Assembly (NCBI GenBank): GCA_013433145.1
Contig: CM024174.1
Location: forward strand, 3,496,336 to 3,560,335
DNA length: 64,000 bases
Origin: Ascaris suum
Taxonomy: Eukaryota; Nematoda; Chromadorea; Rhabditida; Ascarididae
Direction of reading: 5' to 3'
Shown here: piece by piece, positions 24,146 to 36,236 of the stretch
Layout: the number at the start of each line of letters is the position of its first letter
Numbering within the stretch: position 1 is the first letter of the stretch
Notes under the pieces: generated by a model
What the model was told of the DNA's origin: nothing
The model's input: only the letters and a program-made list of their open reading frames with translations
Databases searched by the model: none
Translations under genes and position numbers: made by a program

Positions 24146-27100
24146 AAAAAACGCGATTTGCGCTTTTCAAGGGCGAGTATTGCGTTAATGCAGCCATCGT
24201 TTACTGAAAATATCTTTACAATCGCACCTAATTGTATTTCAAATATTTATTGCCTATGCTGAATCGAATCTTTTTTTCAACAGTCGAATTTCTGAAACAA
24301 TCGAATTCCAAAAAATTTTGGAAGTGAATTTAGAAAAGCGAAAATTGTACGATTTATTTTCATATAATTATCGCCTATGCTAAGTGATAGAAAATAAAAA
24401 TACAGAGATTTCGAAAATCGCTTTGTTGGCGTGATGCCAAAAGTCTTCAGAATTTTCAGTGAACGATAAATTTCTAAATTATTAATTTAACGAATAATCA
24501 GAGCTGTTTTTGGTAGCCAACAACGGGCATAAAAAAAAATTTTTTTTGAGGGCAATTAGTTTTTGATTACAAGTAGAGTCGATTTGCAAGAAATTTCGAA
24601 TTTTCAACAATTTTATCAATCATATCTTTTGACAATGCACCAGAAAGTGTATAAAAAGCATAACGTTTCATTGAACAAATTAGACCTCTGATAAGGTGAG
24701 CGACTGGGAAAGGGAGAAGAAGGAGAAGGAGGTTGATTCTTCCGTTTGGTATTGTTAAATCATATAGAGCTCTGTTACAGCTCTTTTTATTGAATTAGCA
24801 TTAAATGAGGAACAAATCCACTCATTCGACGTACTTTTCTGCACTATCGACAGCGAAGATTACTCATACCTCTAACCGACAGGACTATTATTCACTTAGC
24901 AAAACATTTTGCTGCATAAGATAAGGATTAGTGCCCATCTATGAAGTGAATGTAAAGCTGGAGCGAAATGAAATTAAGAACACTACAGGTGTACCAGTAT
25001 ACTATATGAGATCTACAAGAATATTTATACTCGGTCAATAATGAAAGGAAAACTAGTGAAAAAAAGAAATTTCATTCGAATCTGTTCGTCTTTATCCGTT
25101 GATGCAAGATAGAAAATGAGAGGAAGTTTATTTCTATGCTCATCTCAATTAATTGTAAACATCGTTCAATCAAATCGAACACATTAGGAAATAACCATAA
25201 TCATATTTCGTAAACAAAAAGGTTCTCATTTAGCGTTGGAACACAATTGCTATGGTAATGCTTTAAATAGAGTAGTATGAGAACATTACAATTTACTATA
25301 AAAACACCGTATATTGTTACACTGCATAAATACTTACAGTATTCTCAAGAGTAAGAGCACAATACCGTGATCAAACACCCATAAATGAGTGGTTATAAAA
25401 ACTCAACGATTAATAGCGACTGTTGAGTTGTTTATGCGGATGAGTGGAACGGCGTCGTACGTTTGCTTCTTAATTCATCCCCCCATTAACGAGAGACATC
25501 ACACAAGCAATGACGATTATAATTGGGATTAGCGGATTTCCTCTATGTAAATCACCACCAAAAGAGTGCATTCTATTCGCATATTTCCGGCTAGCTCCTC
25601 TTTTATGCTCCAAATTCATTATCCCTCTCCTTTCTCTAAATACGTATTTATCCGCCTGCCTCTATCCTTCCCACTCTCTATTTTTTTCGCTTCCTGTACT
25701 TCTAGAGCCAGGTTTCTCTCAAATATTTAGATTAGATATATTCAAGGAAGATAATTTTTCCTTAACTTTCTACAGTTCATGTGGTAAAAACAGTGGCGGA
25801 AATCATGCGATATGAGTGAATTTATAAAGAAGTGATGCACTTCTGTGCCCATAAGATGGAGAACAAAACGAGGAAAGGACAACAAAAAATTTTGCATTAG
25901 AATGTTGCAGATAATTCAGTATTATTGAGTTCTTCCATTTTGAGACTCTATCTATCCATCTCTCTCTTCCCTCTCTCTCCCTCTCCGTCTAATAAGCCAC
26001 AGTTATCGGCGATGATAAATGAAGGAAAAAGCGCGAGACCGTCAGGACCGAGCCGATCTGCCTAATGCGATGCGGTGACAAGTGAGGTGTTGAATTTGCA
26101 AGATCTGAGAGGTGGGATTGCACTCAGGGTGAGGTAAACCAACGCAGGTCTACAATAATCACATCACCGCATATGAGATGTGCACAACCATAAGACGTTG
26201 TATGCGGAATAGAAAATCTAGTTATAAATGCTAAAAAAATTTCAACAGTTTTAGCCGAAAATAACGATTTTATTTCTTTAGCGATTTAAATGGCTGCACT
26301 TAAAATTCCTTTAATATGGCAGTATCTATGGTAACGCTTTAATAACTGAACAAAAAAACGAGAAATAAGCACATACTAGATTTAACCTTAATTAACGATT
26401 TTACTGCGCATAAATAATTACTGAAGTGTCTAAAATATGCATTAAAAAGTCCTCGCGGTGGTGAATGATGTTAACTAAATTGTTGTATTTGAAATGAAGT
26501 GAACACGAAATGATGCGCCCTTGAAAGCATTTTATAAATTATTCGATGCCGTACTCTCTAGCAACCATTTAGATCGCAATGATGTATTTGATTTTCCGAA
26601 CCGAATATTTATGAGCTTAAGCGTTGCAATGAACATTTTCCTCATTCGTTAATCGTATATTTCCTCATCAAATTTACGAAATTCGAGTATTGCATTTAAG
26701 AGATTCATTAATGGAGTAATAGAACATATTGTAATTAACTAAAAAATTTTAAATTGAATTTGAATTTTACAATCGCAAAAAATTGCTTTATTACTAATGG
26801 GAGTAAAAGTAGGGGAAAAAATCAGAGAGGAAGAAGCGTAAGCTTTGAGCTTAGAGCTTTGAATACCCCATAAATCAATGTTTCAACTTCACTGGAACAA
26901 AATTTCTCAAATTTTGGTGAAGTTGTTTCATCGAGAATTTGCTAATAGAAGATTTTCGGATTTCTTTTTAAAACTCAACATCATCACACGAACTGCTCAT
27001 TGTATGGATAATTTCAACAGCACTGAACATAACTCTCTTTCTCTCTTTTCTCGTTTCTTTTCACGGCTTTCAACACACTAATGGAGGCAGAAAACGAATA

Positions 27101-29205
27101 TAGCTCGAACGATTGAAATAAAATAATAAATAAACACAAATTTTGTTTGGTGTTGATTTGCAAGTGTGATCTCTAATTTCACAGATATGTAATCAGGAAG
27201 TAAGTGTCTCATGAATTGCGGTCATTTCGGAAAGTCGACATGGCATTACCACTTTGCTGTCCGGTTTGATTATCCAGTTTTGGTGTTCTCTAATCAAATA
27301 CTGCGTGTTGTTTGCTTAACACGATATCTTTCGCAAAGATGTTTTTCTGAAATGAACTAGAATGATTTAGATTGATCGTGAACTAACGAAATTAGCGATT
27401 TTGAGTAAAATGATTGCAAAATGGGAACTGATTTAAAAAAATAGCCTAGAGTGGTTGAGTCTGAAGCTAATATATGGAGAGCAATGAGCATGTGCTGTCG
27501 TGTCGGTCAAGATCGCGCACGACGGTCACCGAGGTGAAAGGTCAATTGTCGTGCGAACATGCCGCCTGCCAATCAAATGGTGCGTGCAATAACAATGCAT
27601 CACACACCCAATTATAGCAGAGGGATTCGAACGATAACTACTGCAAACAGTTGCTTATCCTCGTTGAGGTGACTGTTAATTAGTCCAAGCCGACCAACAA
27701 ACCGATGAACCACAAGGGGCTAGCAAAACGGTCGAGCAACACCTACCGTGCGCTAAGTTGGATATTAGACTACACTACTCCGGTTGACCACTCGGTTCTG
27801 CAAGCATAATTTTTAGAAAATTAGAAAGTACAACCTTTAGGCGCTTTACTAGAGCCCTAATTGGATGCAACTGAGTTAAAGTGATCATGAAAGCTGATAT
27901 TTTGAAAGCGTGAACAGTACCGAATTACCTTCAATCAGATGCTCTATCTCGTTTCTCCTTATGTCCTATCTTACTTAGAATTTAGACCGTCATGTTATTT
28001 TGTTACTTATTTAACGATCTATAAGCAGCCACTTTCGACTGATCAGTAAAGCGGCAGCCGATTCAGGCAAATCAGAGAAATTTAAGGAAATTCCAGCAAG
28101 TAAGAAATATGTAATGATTGCTCTCGAAATTGACAACAGATTTGCTTGAAGATTTATCTAATTCAAACATCAGTGTCGGGAAAAATATCAATAGGTACAT
28201 TAATGATTATCTCACTAATGTTTTCTCCCCGCATTCATTTTGAGTTTTCGTTTCCTTTTATATTCCTCCATAGTTGCATAGTTACGTTTACTTCTATATC
28301 AAAAGGAATTTTTACGAACGAATGTGAAAATTCGGTCAAAATTGCAAAAAATTTGATTTGGTGCCACTGAAAATAAAAAAAAAAAAAAAAAATTTTTCCT
28401 CAATAAAAGCCTAACGAAAAAATTGCTCAACTGCGTTGAATTGTTGTGCTATACGCCAATTTTTACATCTTTACGCTAACTTCTCAAATGTATTTCTAAT
28501 ATGATGATGATTTTTGTTAGAGATTTTGAAATTGCGATGAAATTTTAGCGAAACCTGTTTTCGATTCAACTTTTGGAAAATTACATTCCCACATTGACAT
28601 CAATCAGCATCTGTTCAATTTTTGCAACGCTTGAGCGCATACTTATCAAAGATGTTTCTTAGCAATAAGATCCCATCTATGGATTAAACGATTCGATATT
28701 AAAATCGATGAGACAGAATGTCCCTCCTACTTGATAAATGAAATCAGCGAAAACTTGAAAGAATTAAAAAAAAACAGGTGAATGAATCGTTTGTTTTTAG
28801 AAATCAACGAAAATCTATATTAGATGTTCGGTTGCCTAATGCTAAATGACACCAATAGATGAATTCTTGTTAGTCTTCATTTCTGAGGTATGTAATTTTG
28901 ATGATCATTCCTCGTATGTTTAAGTCTGAAAGATATGGGGAGTCTTTTGTCAACACACATATTAGGGATCGGTTATCTGGCTTGGATTTCGAATTTTGCA
29001 GGCGAATATTCCAAAGTACTTAGCAGTATTGGAGACGAATAAATTTTCGTTTTTTATTTGGGACATTTTCTCGAAAGATGAAAATTATCGTTTTGGTCGT
29101 TTATAATTTAAAAAAAAAGTAAACCTGCAAAAAAAAACAATGTTGTAAGACAGACACAGCTGCTACACGTATCGTGCAAATCGCACTACGTGAACCATAT
29201 GAAAT
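24146..29205. other. AT-rich stretch without a supported gene
   Basis: Pyrimidine-rich tracts occur at about 25620-25690 and 25945-25990. ATG ORFs of 101 codons at 25510-25815 and 67 codons at 26878-27081 are present but have low-complexity, hydrophobic composition and no splice or homology support. A locally GC-richer block lies at 27480-27800 with no recognisable coding or RNA structure. A 17-A run lies near 28374-28390. Confidence 0.4.
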
Positions 29206-29568
29206 TTGCTGTATCTTCTTCTACCTTTTATCTGTGTATCGAGCCACCACTACTTTAAATCAGTGTTTCCTCTCGGTTCTGATGTTTCTTCCTCAAAAAA
29301 GTCGTACAAATTTGCTTTGTTTTCCGCGCATAATATAGAAACTGACCGCTGCTCAATGGAACTTATCGTGGTAAAGAGAGGGGAGCTAAAGCGGATGCCG
29401 AAATACATCAATAATTTTTGGACTACCGTTAATATTTTTGACGGATTTTGTTTTAGCTCTATTAGGAAGATAATATGCAACAACCTTAGCGTGGAAATAT
29501 TGAAATTTATTTCCTCAGTTGTTAGAACTTAACACTAAAAACTAATTTGTTAAGTTTATTTCTTTTAG

Positions 29569-29667
29569 ACATTCCCTAAATTCTCTGCAAATGTTCCAAC
29601 TCGTGAAGGTGTTAATATATTTAGGCGGCATATTTCCAACCATATCTCAAAGTCTTTTCTTAATTAA
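29569..29667 (+). CDS. Candidate terminal exon, unknown protein
   Basis: A very good acceptor (AGTTTATTTCTTTTAG) is followed in phase 0 by 32 codons and a TAA. The sequence reads TFPKFSANVPTREGVNIFRR and ends SNHISKSFLN. An upstream + ORF (29206-29532) could supply earlier exons. Basic and polar, function unknown. Confidence 0.35.
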   Translation, partial: TFPKFSANVPTREGVNIFRRHISNHISKSFLN

Positions 29668-29773
29668 TTCCTCTTTTGCTTATGTTATAAATATTTTTTA
29701 AAGAAGAAAAACAGAATTTTTTCGTAGAATTTCAAAGAATTTTTTGCCGAAATTTTGAAACCGTTTATAGCAA

Positions 29774-30070
29774 ATGCCGACATATGTGCATATGAGCGTA
29801 TATTGGCCAATCTGCATGGAATTTTTTTCTTTGGAAACCAATGAGTTGACGTCTTTATTAGGCATGAGATTGAATCCCATTGATTTTGTGAAAGAAGTTG
29901 ATCTCATATTAGGTGAGGAACTCTTCCAAATATATTTTAAATGCAAAAATGTGATGAGATTCTTCGATGTATTTGCTGAATGTGCGGGAAATCACGTGAT
30001 TTTGATTGAAAATATTCGTGAGAAGAGCACATTTCATGTAAGCAAGTTTGATGCCCTTCTGCAACCGTGA
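29774..30070 (+). CDS. Uncharacterised 98-residue ORF
   Basis: A genuine ATG start shortly after an AG (GTTTATAG|CAA) opens 98 codons to TGA. The peptide contains NELTSLLGMRLNPIDFVKEV and ILGEELFQIYFKCKNVMRFF. Its length is above what is usual for chance ORFs here, but the opposite strand is also open across it. No signal peptide; no family recognised. Confidence 0.3.
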   Translation: MPTYVHMSVYWPICMEFFSLETNELTSLLGMRLNPIDFVKEVDLILGEELFQIYFKCKNVMRFFDVFAECAGNHVILIENIREKSTFHVSKFDALLQP

Positions 30071-31667
30071 CCTCGTGCTTTTTTGAATTTTATTTAATTT
30101 AGTGAAGTGCTCATTTTTACCAACGCCATTGGCAAACTGTGTTGCTCGATTTGTCAGCAACCGATCAGAGCAAATAAGTGGTACTTGAAAAATTGAAGGA
30201 TCGAATAAGCAGATCACCGGAATATTCACTGAAGCATTGCTTTGCATTCATTCAAGCTTCTCAAAAATTAAAATTCCTTTAAGTGAAAAAAAAAAGAAGA
30301 AGACGTTCCTAAAATGCATCAAAATTACACCCTTGAAACGGAACATTTCAGCGCGTCGATCAATAAAAGACGTTTTATAGGAGAGAATTTCAAGGTAATC
30401 GCAAAGGTCAAGATCGTTGTATTGCGTAATTTCTATTCATTCAATTTCAGATTCAATGTGCCAATTCAATATATCTTATGATCATTTCCACATGACTAAT
30501 TCATTTCACAACTTCCGCTTTGAACAATTAAAATGTGAATGATTCGTTGAGAAACATGAAATTCACGAATCAGTTAGGTGTGTAAATCGCAGACTTTTTT
30601 CTTGATATCAGATATTTTTCAGAGAATTTCACATACTATTTAACAGGTTAATTGTGAGCATTAAATTTAGAACTAGTGTATCCTTGAAACATTTGCTGGT
30701 AGTAAAACTTGCGCAATTACATTGTAATAATTGTCATCAAATTTTATGAAATGATATAAAGACAATTGTGACGATTTTCTTGTTGTAGAACTTTTCTGCA
30801 TATTGCCAAATAGCTATTTGGCTTTAAGTGCGCAAAATTATACAACTGAGAGCGACTCAACAATCGCATATTAATGCGATTTGTGGCCAACGATGAAGAT
30901 TCATGCGTACTTAATGAACAGGTAAAAGAGAAAATCCAATTTATAGTCTTTAATGTAATAATGAACGAAGATGTACAATAAGAAAAGAATTAGCATACAC
31001 TGTAAAGATATATTGAGAATAAAGTATTTCTTATAGCTGATTAAATCATCTGACGAGCGTTATATTTAACAATGAAGCATGCTATCTTATCATACTTGTT
31101 TGTATCGGCTATCTTGTCTGCTATATAGGGAGCAAAGAAATTTCTCTTCAATTTTAACATATGCGGTGCAAGAGCACTCAATCAATTCGATGTTTTAATC
31201 TAATCCTTTTCAAAGGAAGGAGTGAAAACGAGCTCAACAAGACGAACAGAACGAACAGATCCAATAACTAAACGCAAATTATGCAAATATATGTACATAT
31301 GTACATTATAACGCTATGAAGTAAGCAATTTTTGAATAACAGAACACTTCTTTTCTTGGATTCACTTCAGAGAAAATATATTGATGATTCTTATCTTTTC
31401 GTAATTCATTTTTCAACTCAATTCGCATCTGTAAAAACTTTCCATTTAATGTGGACGAGCAAAAACTCAAAGAATGCCACTTAATTGTGTAAAAACTTTA
31501 TATTCTATAGTAATGGCTAAAAGCAAAAATATCTATACAATATAGCATAAAGAGTGAAGCATTACGGATCCGTGTTAAGTGTTGACGTTAACTATGCGCT
31601 CATAAGAGCAAATGTGCATTATAATCATTCGAGACTGAACAAAACACTAAAAAGTTGTCAGTGATGA
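30071..31667. other. Non-coding stretch downstream of the secreted-protein gene
   Basis: AT-rich with no supported ORF. For the minus-strand gene at 31668-31901 the nearer part is 3' flank; an AATAAT hexamer overlaps its stop codon. Confidence 0.45.
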
Positions 31668-31889
31668 TTATTTAAGGCCATGTTGCTGTAGCATTTCAAG
31701 ATAGCGCATCTTCTCCTTCTTGAGATTCTCCTTCCAACTTTCCGGGATGAGTGAAATGGCAGGTAGAGTATCGTAGTCGTTGATGAATTCGTTCATCTGT
31801 TGCTCCTTCACTTCTTCAGGAGTTGGTGGACGAGCCTCGAAGACCATTAGCAACGCAGAACCAGCCAAGAGCACACAAACTGCCCGCAT
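31668..31889 (-). CDS. Small secreted protein, 73 residues
   Basis: ATG at 31889 opens 73 codons ending TAA at 31668. Residues 1-19 form a clear signal peptide (MRAVCVLLAGSALLMVFEA). The mature part begins RPPTPEEVKEQQMNEF, is acidic then Lys-rich, and ends YLEMLQQHGLK; it has no Cys and is probably helical. Twelve bases upstream on the minus strand is a textbook acceptor (GTCATTTTTCAG ending at 31902), with no room for an upstream exon in frame, so the message is probably SL trans-spliced with a 12-nt 5'UTR. Single exon. I infer a small exported protein; the specific function is unknown. Confidence 0.7.
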   Translation of the reverse strand: MRAVCVLLAGSALLMVFEARPPTPEEVKEQQMNEFINDYDTLPAISLIPESWKENLKKEKMRYLEMLQQHGLK

Positions 31890-31901
31890 TTTCACATTTA
31901 A

Positions 31902-31912
31902 CTGAAAAATGA
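31902..31912 (-). promoter_or_regulatory. Probable trans-splice acceptor
   Basis: On the minus strand CATTTTTCAG immediately precedes the 12-nt leader and ATG of the small secreted protein. It fits the nematode TTTTCAG consensus. Confidence 0.55.
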
Positions 31913-33120
31913 CGGTATTGTTACAGGTGAGTTAAAGAACGGTAGATAGAATAGCTGGGAATTTATGGGACTGAATTCGAATCGAATAGCCATCACTCTG
32001 TCAGTACTTGGAAACAGGGGAAAAAAGAGATATAAATGATTTCCTTGGCTTCAGTTACGGAACTGAGAAGTTAATGTCTTATCAAGCTTAGAAGTCGAAT
32101 ATTTCGTTATTTTCATAAAAAGAAACAAAAGTCAGAAAATTAATGCAATAGCTGAAAAACTGCAATATGACGAAAAATAGGAATCCATATTAACTAAAGA
32201 GTTTTGTGAATGTTATTTCGAAAAATCGTTCCAATTTAATCGAAAGTTTCATCATAACAGCGCTCTTCGACTTCGCTACCCAACGGGAAAAATTGCTGGG
32301 AAGACAGGGGAGGAAAATTGAGCTTCTCACTGAAAACAATCACATCTGCTTAGAAGACACCCATCTGCAATAGTTCATATAGAGTTAATTTATGTGGGAA
32401 ATTTAATTGATCTAACATCTAAAGAGATTTAATTTTTGAAGCGATTGTATTTTTTCCATCTATTGAATGCGAAATCCTATTAAAAATTTTTTTCCCAAAC
32501 ATTTTCGCTGCATTTTCTATCCTTTCTCTCTTCTATCCTCTTTACTTTAACTACTTGCCATCATCTCAGGCTCTTTGCCATTTATCCTCTCTTCGATGTA
32601 ACATTCGAAATAGAAGAGTTTTAAATAAATTAAAAATGTTTGCAATTAGTGTCAAAGCAATGATTTCTAGTTGATTGTACGTAAAATTTGATTGGCTTGG
32701 AATGGCTCTTTTACAATTGTAAGAAAATCTCAACCAAAAAACTTTCTTACGTTCTCCTTTTATGAGTCGTTTTGCAGTTGGTTTTTGATTTCGTTGCGCT
32801 GATTGCTGAAGATTTTTGAGTATCATACAATTGCATACGATCGCTTTTGATATCATAGACGACGAGACAGTTACTTTACGATTATTGAAATTATACTTCT
32901 TTCACCTATCTTACTCTTCCTATGCATCAGAGTTTCTTCTCAATAGCACATTGAAGACCAGGGATTACTGATTGCACATAATTATAGGAGGAGAAAGGAG
33001 GGGCACTGATTATAAAATGGTCCAAATCGATTGATGTTGGCACATATAACGGCTGAAGGTGAAAACAGGCCAAATTTTTTAATGTAATTAGTGTGATGGC
33101 AGCTTATTTTTGCATTTCAG
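31913..33120. other. AT-rich stretch, promoter side of secreted-protein gene
   Basis: No supported coding exon. For the minus-strand gene this is upstream DNA. A minus ORF at 32566-32856 lacks splice or composition support. Confidence 0.4.
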
Positions 33121-33233
33121 GCCACTCTAAAGTTCTTGAGTCTCTTATGAAAAGACAATGGGAAAATGAGGGGATAGACGAGGGTGAGAAGAATGGTGGT
33201 GCACGAAGTAGAGAATGGAGGATAATTCATTAG
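33121..33233 (+). CDS. Candidate terminal exon, unknown protein
   Basis: A strong acceptor (CTTATTTTTGCATTTCAG) is followed, with two leading bases, by 36 open codons and TAG. It reads HSKVLESLMKRQWENEGIDE and ends REWRIIH. Highly charged. A donor-like GAGG|GTGAGA lies within it, so it may be internal. Upstream exons were not identified. Confidence 0.4.
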
Positions 33234-34208
33234 ATTTTCACTTATGCCTTCATTAAAACAATCTGCATAAGTAGCAAAAGTTTAGAATTATTGATAAAAT
33301 ATTCAAATGTCAACAAATTTTATATGCTTTCCGAAGCGCGTTAATCGTTGGACAATGCTACTGTTTCGTATGTTTAAAAAAACTCCATTTTACTGCTACG
33401 ATCAATGTTCCAGAAATATCGTCAATTTTCAAATCATATCAATCAGAAAAATTCATCTACACACTAATATCTTCAATCAGATATTCAATAAAGAACCAGT
33501 TATTTTAATCAATTCATCATTTCTCCTTAATATGATCATGTAATTATTAATAAAAGGAATAAAAATCCATAAGAATAAATTTAAAAATTTTTGAAGAAGG
33601 TTAAAATTAAGCGTAAATTAAATATGATCAATAAAATAAGATTTAAAATGATTAAATCAATAGCTTAAAGTGTAATAGCTCCGAATTAAATTTATATGCA
33701 TAAATGAAACAATAGAACGTGTTCATTGGCCAGCGTAGCATGTGCACGAATGATGTTCACCTATTGTGGGAAAATCAACGAGGGCAACGATGAGATCAGC
33801 ATTGTTTTTACAAGAGACAAGCGCAATATTATTGTAACGGCTAATATTGTTTGCAAAATTGTACATATCAAATAATGAATCAGTTGGCACGTCTCTAAAA
33901 TACGAATAAACGCCATGGTATCGATATTTCAGGAAATTTTTTTTGATTCAAAATCATAATTATGGTTATCTATTGGCAGAGATCACTTTCAAGCTTTTCA
34001 TTGAAGCAATTACATAGAATGTAAACTTAAACAGCTTTTTGAAGTCGAATTTCATATGTTCCTACTAAAAATCGGCTAATGTTAAATTTAATTATTAAAG
34101 GATGCTGGTTGACACGATGATATGGCCACCTAAAAAATTGTTAAACATCGTTCCACTTAGGCGGTTCAAAACAATTTCTAAAATTGGAAGCAGTTCAGCC
34201 GACAGAAT
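33234..34208. other. AT-rich stretch, nothing supported
   Basis: Only short AT-rich open frames; the one at 33307-33543 is Asn/Ile/Phe-rich and looks like chance. Confidence 0.45.
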
Positions 34209-34439
34209 ATGCCGATTCAAACTAATATGAGCAGGGGAAAGGGATCAGAGTCTCTCGAAGATAAAGAGAGGGAGAGGAGAACGGAAGTAGGCGGCGGGAG
34301 AGGAGAGATGCGCTCTAAAGCACCGCGTTACTTAACGGACATTCCACAAAAGACACGTTCCACAACGAGGATGGAAGAAGGAAATTGCAAAAAGACTGAA
34401 CAGATATTCTATTCAGAGCTATATAACACTACTAAGTAA
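34209..34439 (+). CDS. Uncharacterised 76-residue charged ORF
   Basis: ATG at 34209, shortly after AGCAGTTCAG, opens 76 codons over a purine-rich tract. It is rich in Glu, Arg, Gly and Ser (SLEDKERERRTEVGGGRGEM). Purine-rich repeats often stay open by chance, so this is weak. Confidence 0.2.
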   Translation: MPIQTNMSRGKGSESLEDKERERRTEVGGGRGEMRSKAPRYLTDIPQKTRSTTRMEEGNCKKTEQIFYSELYNTTK

Positions 34440-35156
34440 TAAACCACCAAAATGGCAGATCTAGTGGCACTATCAATGTCTTAATCTGTAACGTTCGCGA
34501 TGAGTATACCAAATTAAAGATGAATTCCTTCAATTCGGAATTTTTCACAACATCCGACACATAATTCGCATATTGTTCAAACTCCTAGAATTAGCTTGCT
34601 TGCTTCCTTACTTGCGTTTATATGAAGTGAGAAGAAATTTTTCCATGGCAAACGAGCCTGTCCTAGAAAACAGATTACGATTGCACTTATCATGTATAGT
34701 TATTTTAAGATCAAGACAAAAAATTTTGCCGTCGTCCGCTTGCGTGTCTCACAAACATGATAAGTACATAAAGTGGGACGAAAAAATACCAAGCTGAAGG
34801 AAACGAATGAGGATTATGATTTTAAAAGTTTTTTTCTTACACTAACATATATTTGAATAAAAAAGCTACGAGGATGGGTGAAGAGCGCGAGTGTAAAAGC
34901 TTTCCGATCGACTTGATTTACGATGCGTTAAACGTTGCAAAAAAAAAAACAACAATAACATCTTAAAGCGATATTTTTTTCATACGCTGACCTGACTAGG
35001 AAACGCATCAACTCGTTATGAAAATAATCGGTTCTTCACACCTATCTGATCTAATCCATCTTTGACAGAAGAACATATAAACTAATGTCAAAGGACTTCA
35101 ACTGTTGACGAATTCCACTGCGATGACGATTATGAGTTTTGAATTTAACTGCTTAC

Positions 35157-35357
35157 CTTTTAACTCGATAATAGAGATCTAGAAATACGCTTTTGAGTGA
35201 TAAATATGAGAAGAGCTAAGTAAACTATAGCGGGAATGATGGCGATGTGATGAGTGTAGCAATGTGCCGTGTTCGTGCCGTCATCTTCTTCTATGCACCT
35301 ATGCGGCATCAAGAAAACTCGTTTTCTTGATGTACCCATAATGAATCTTCTTTCGTT
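35157..35357 (-). CDS. Small membrane protein ORF or internal exon
   Basis: On the minus strand an ATG near 35336 (MGTSRKRVFLMPHRC) begins about 59 codons with a hydrophobic helix (IAIIPAIVYLALLIFI), a basic tail and a stop at 35160. Alternatively a good acceptor (GTTTACTTAG) and strong donor (TTAAAAG|GTAAGC at 35157) define a 59-base exon (35157-35215) in another frame, SYLSLKSVFLDLYYRVK. Both cannot be right; I cannot choose. Confidence 0.3.
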
Positions 35358-36009
35358 GTTTAGACAATTCTCGTTCACTCATTCTTTCACTCAACCAACG
35401 CCCATATCAAAAACATTCATTACTCTATTTTGAAAAATTTCATCATTTTAATGCAATTTTTATATTATTACATTTTCAACGACTCTTTCAACAAGTTCAC
35501 TCTTGTGAAGATGGAAAAATGTTTTCAAGAGTATTTTCAAATCATTTTTTCCATTCTTTTTTCGTTTTTTTTCTCTCTCAATGAAAAATTTCCTAGCAAA
35601 TGAAAATAATGGGCTTCATAGTGGAATTTATAAGCGAGAAAAAAATACTTTTTGGAATGATCACTTGAGGATTTTTATAAGCACATTTGATCAACAATAA
35701 TTCCGCGTTCATCATCTTGAGGATCAACTCAACGAGCACGTTAAATGGGAAGCGAAAGAACAAGACCGAATTTATAGACAAGATAGAAAATATTATGAAA
35801 AATGTGAGTAGAGAATTGTTTATTATCATGAACAATAAAACAACACTCCACTGAAGTATAAAGTGAATTGAGAAGAAACGTTTGTTTATTATTGCAATTC
35901 AATGCAATTACTTCAAGAGAAAATTCCTATATTGAAAGAAGAGCCGTTCAAAAGTTCGCTGTGCTTACTTAAGAGTCATCTGAAGTTGTCAAAATGAGGC
36001 ATGAAAGTC

Positions 36010-36015
36010 TTTATT
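36010..36015 (-). terminator. Poly(A) signal AATAAA, candidate for the KChIP-like gene
   Basis: TTTATT on the + strand is AATAAA on the minus strand, about 190 bp past the proposed stop codon at 36204. Confidence 0.35.
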
Positions 36016-36203
36016 ATGAACGCGCACATTAATGAACCCTTATTGTTGCAGTAATCTTAACACATTCACGCATCACAACAGCATCATCATATGCTCAGCC
36101 TAGGTGTGATTGAAAAATATACGAGGTGAAATTATGTTTCGTTATGCGCCTCGTTAAAATAGCGCAATACCATGTTTTTTTTTTTGTAGTTCTTTGAGTC
36201 TCT

Positions 36204-36236
36204 CTAGGTAGAAAAGCCCAGCCGAAGACTCTGCCA
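36204..36236 (-). CDS. KChIP-like gene, candidate terminal exon
   Basis: Acceptor AGTAGTTCTTCAG, then WQSLRLGFST and a TAG, in phase 0 with the preceding exon. Two other frames from the same acceptor are open for longer, so the C-terminus is tentative. Confidence 0.35.
   Translation of the reverse strand, partial: WQSLRLGFST

Noticed and set aside
25510..25815. ORF beginning MTIIIGISGFPL, similar to the start of P-loop kinases
   Set aside because: The GKS/T lysine motif is missing and the rest is low-complexity hydrophobic sequence.
27600..27700. tRNA-like B box (GTTCGAATCC on the minus strand)
   Set aside because: No T-stem pairing, no A box at the right distance and no cloverleaf could be drawn.
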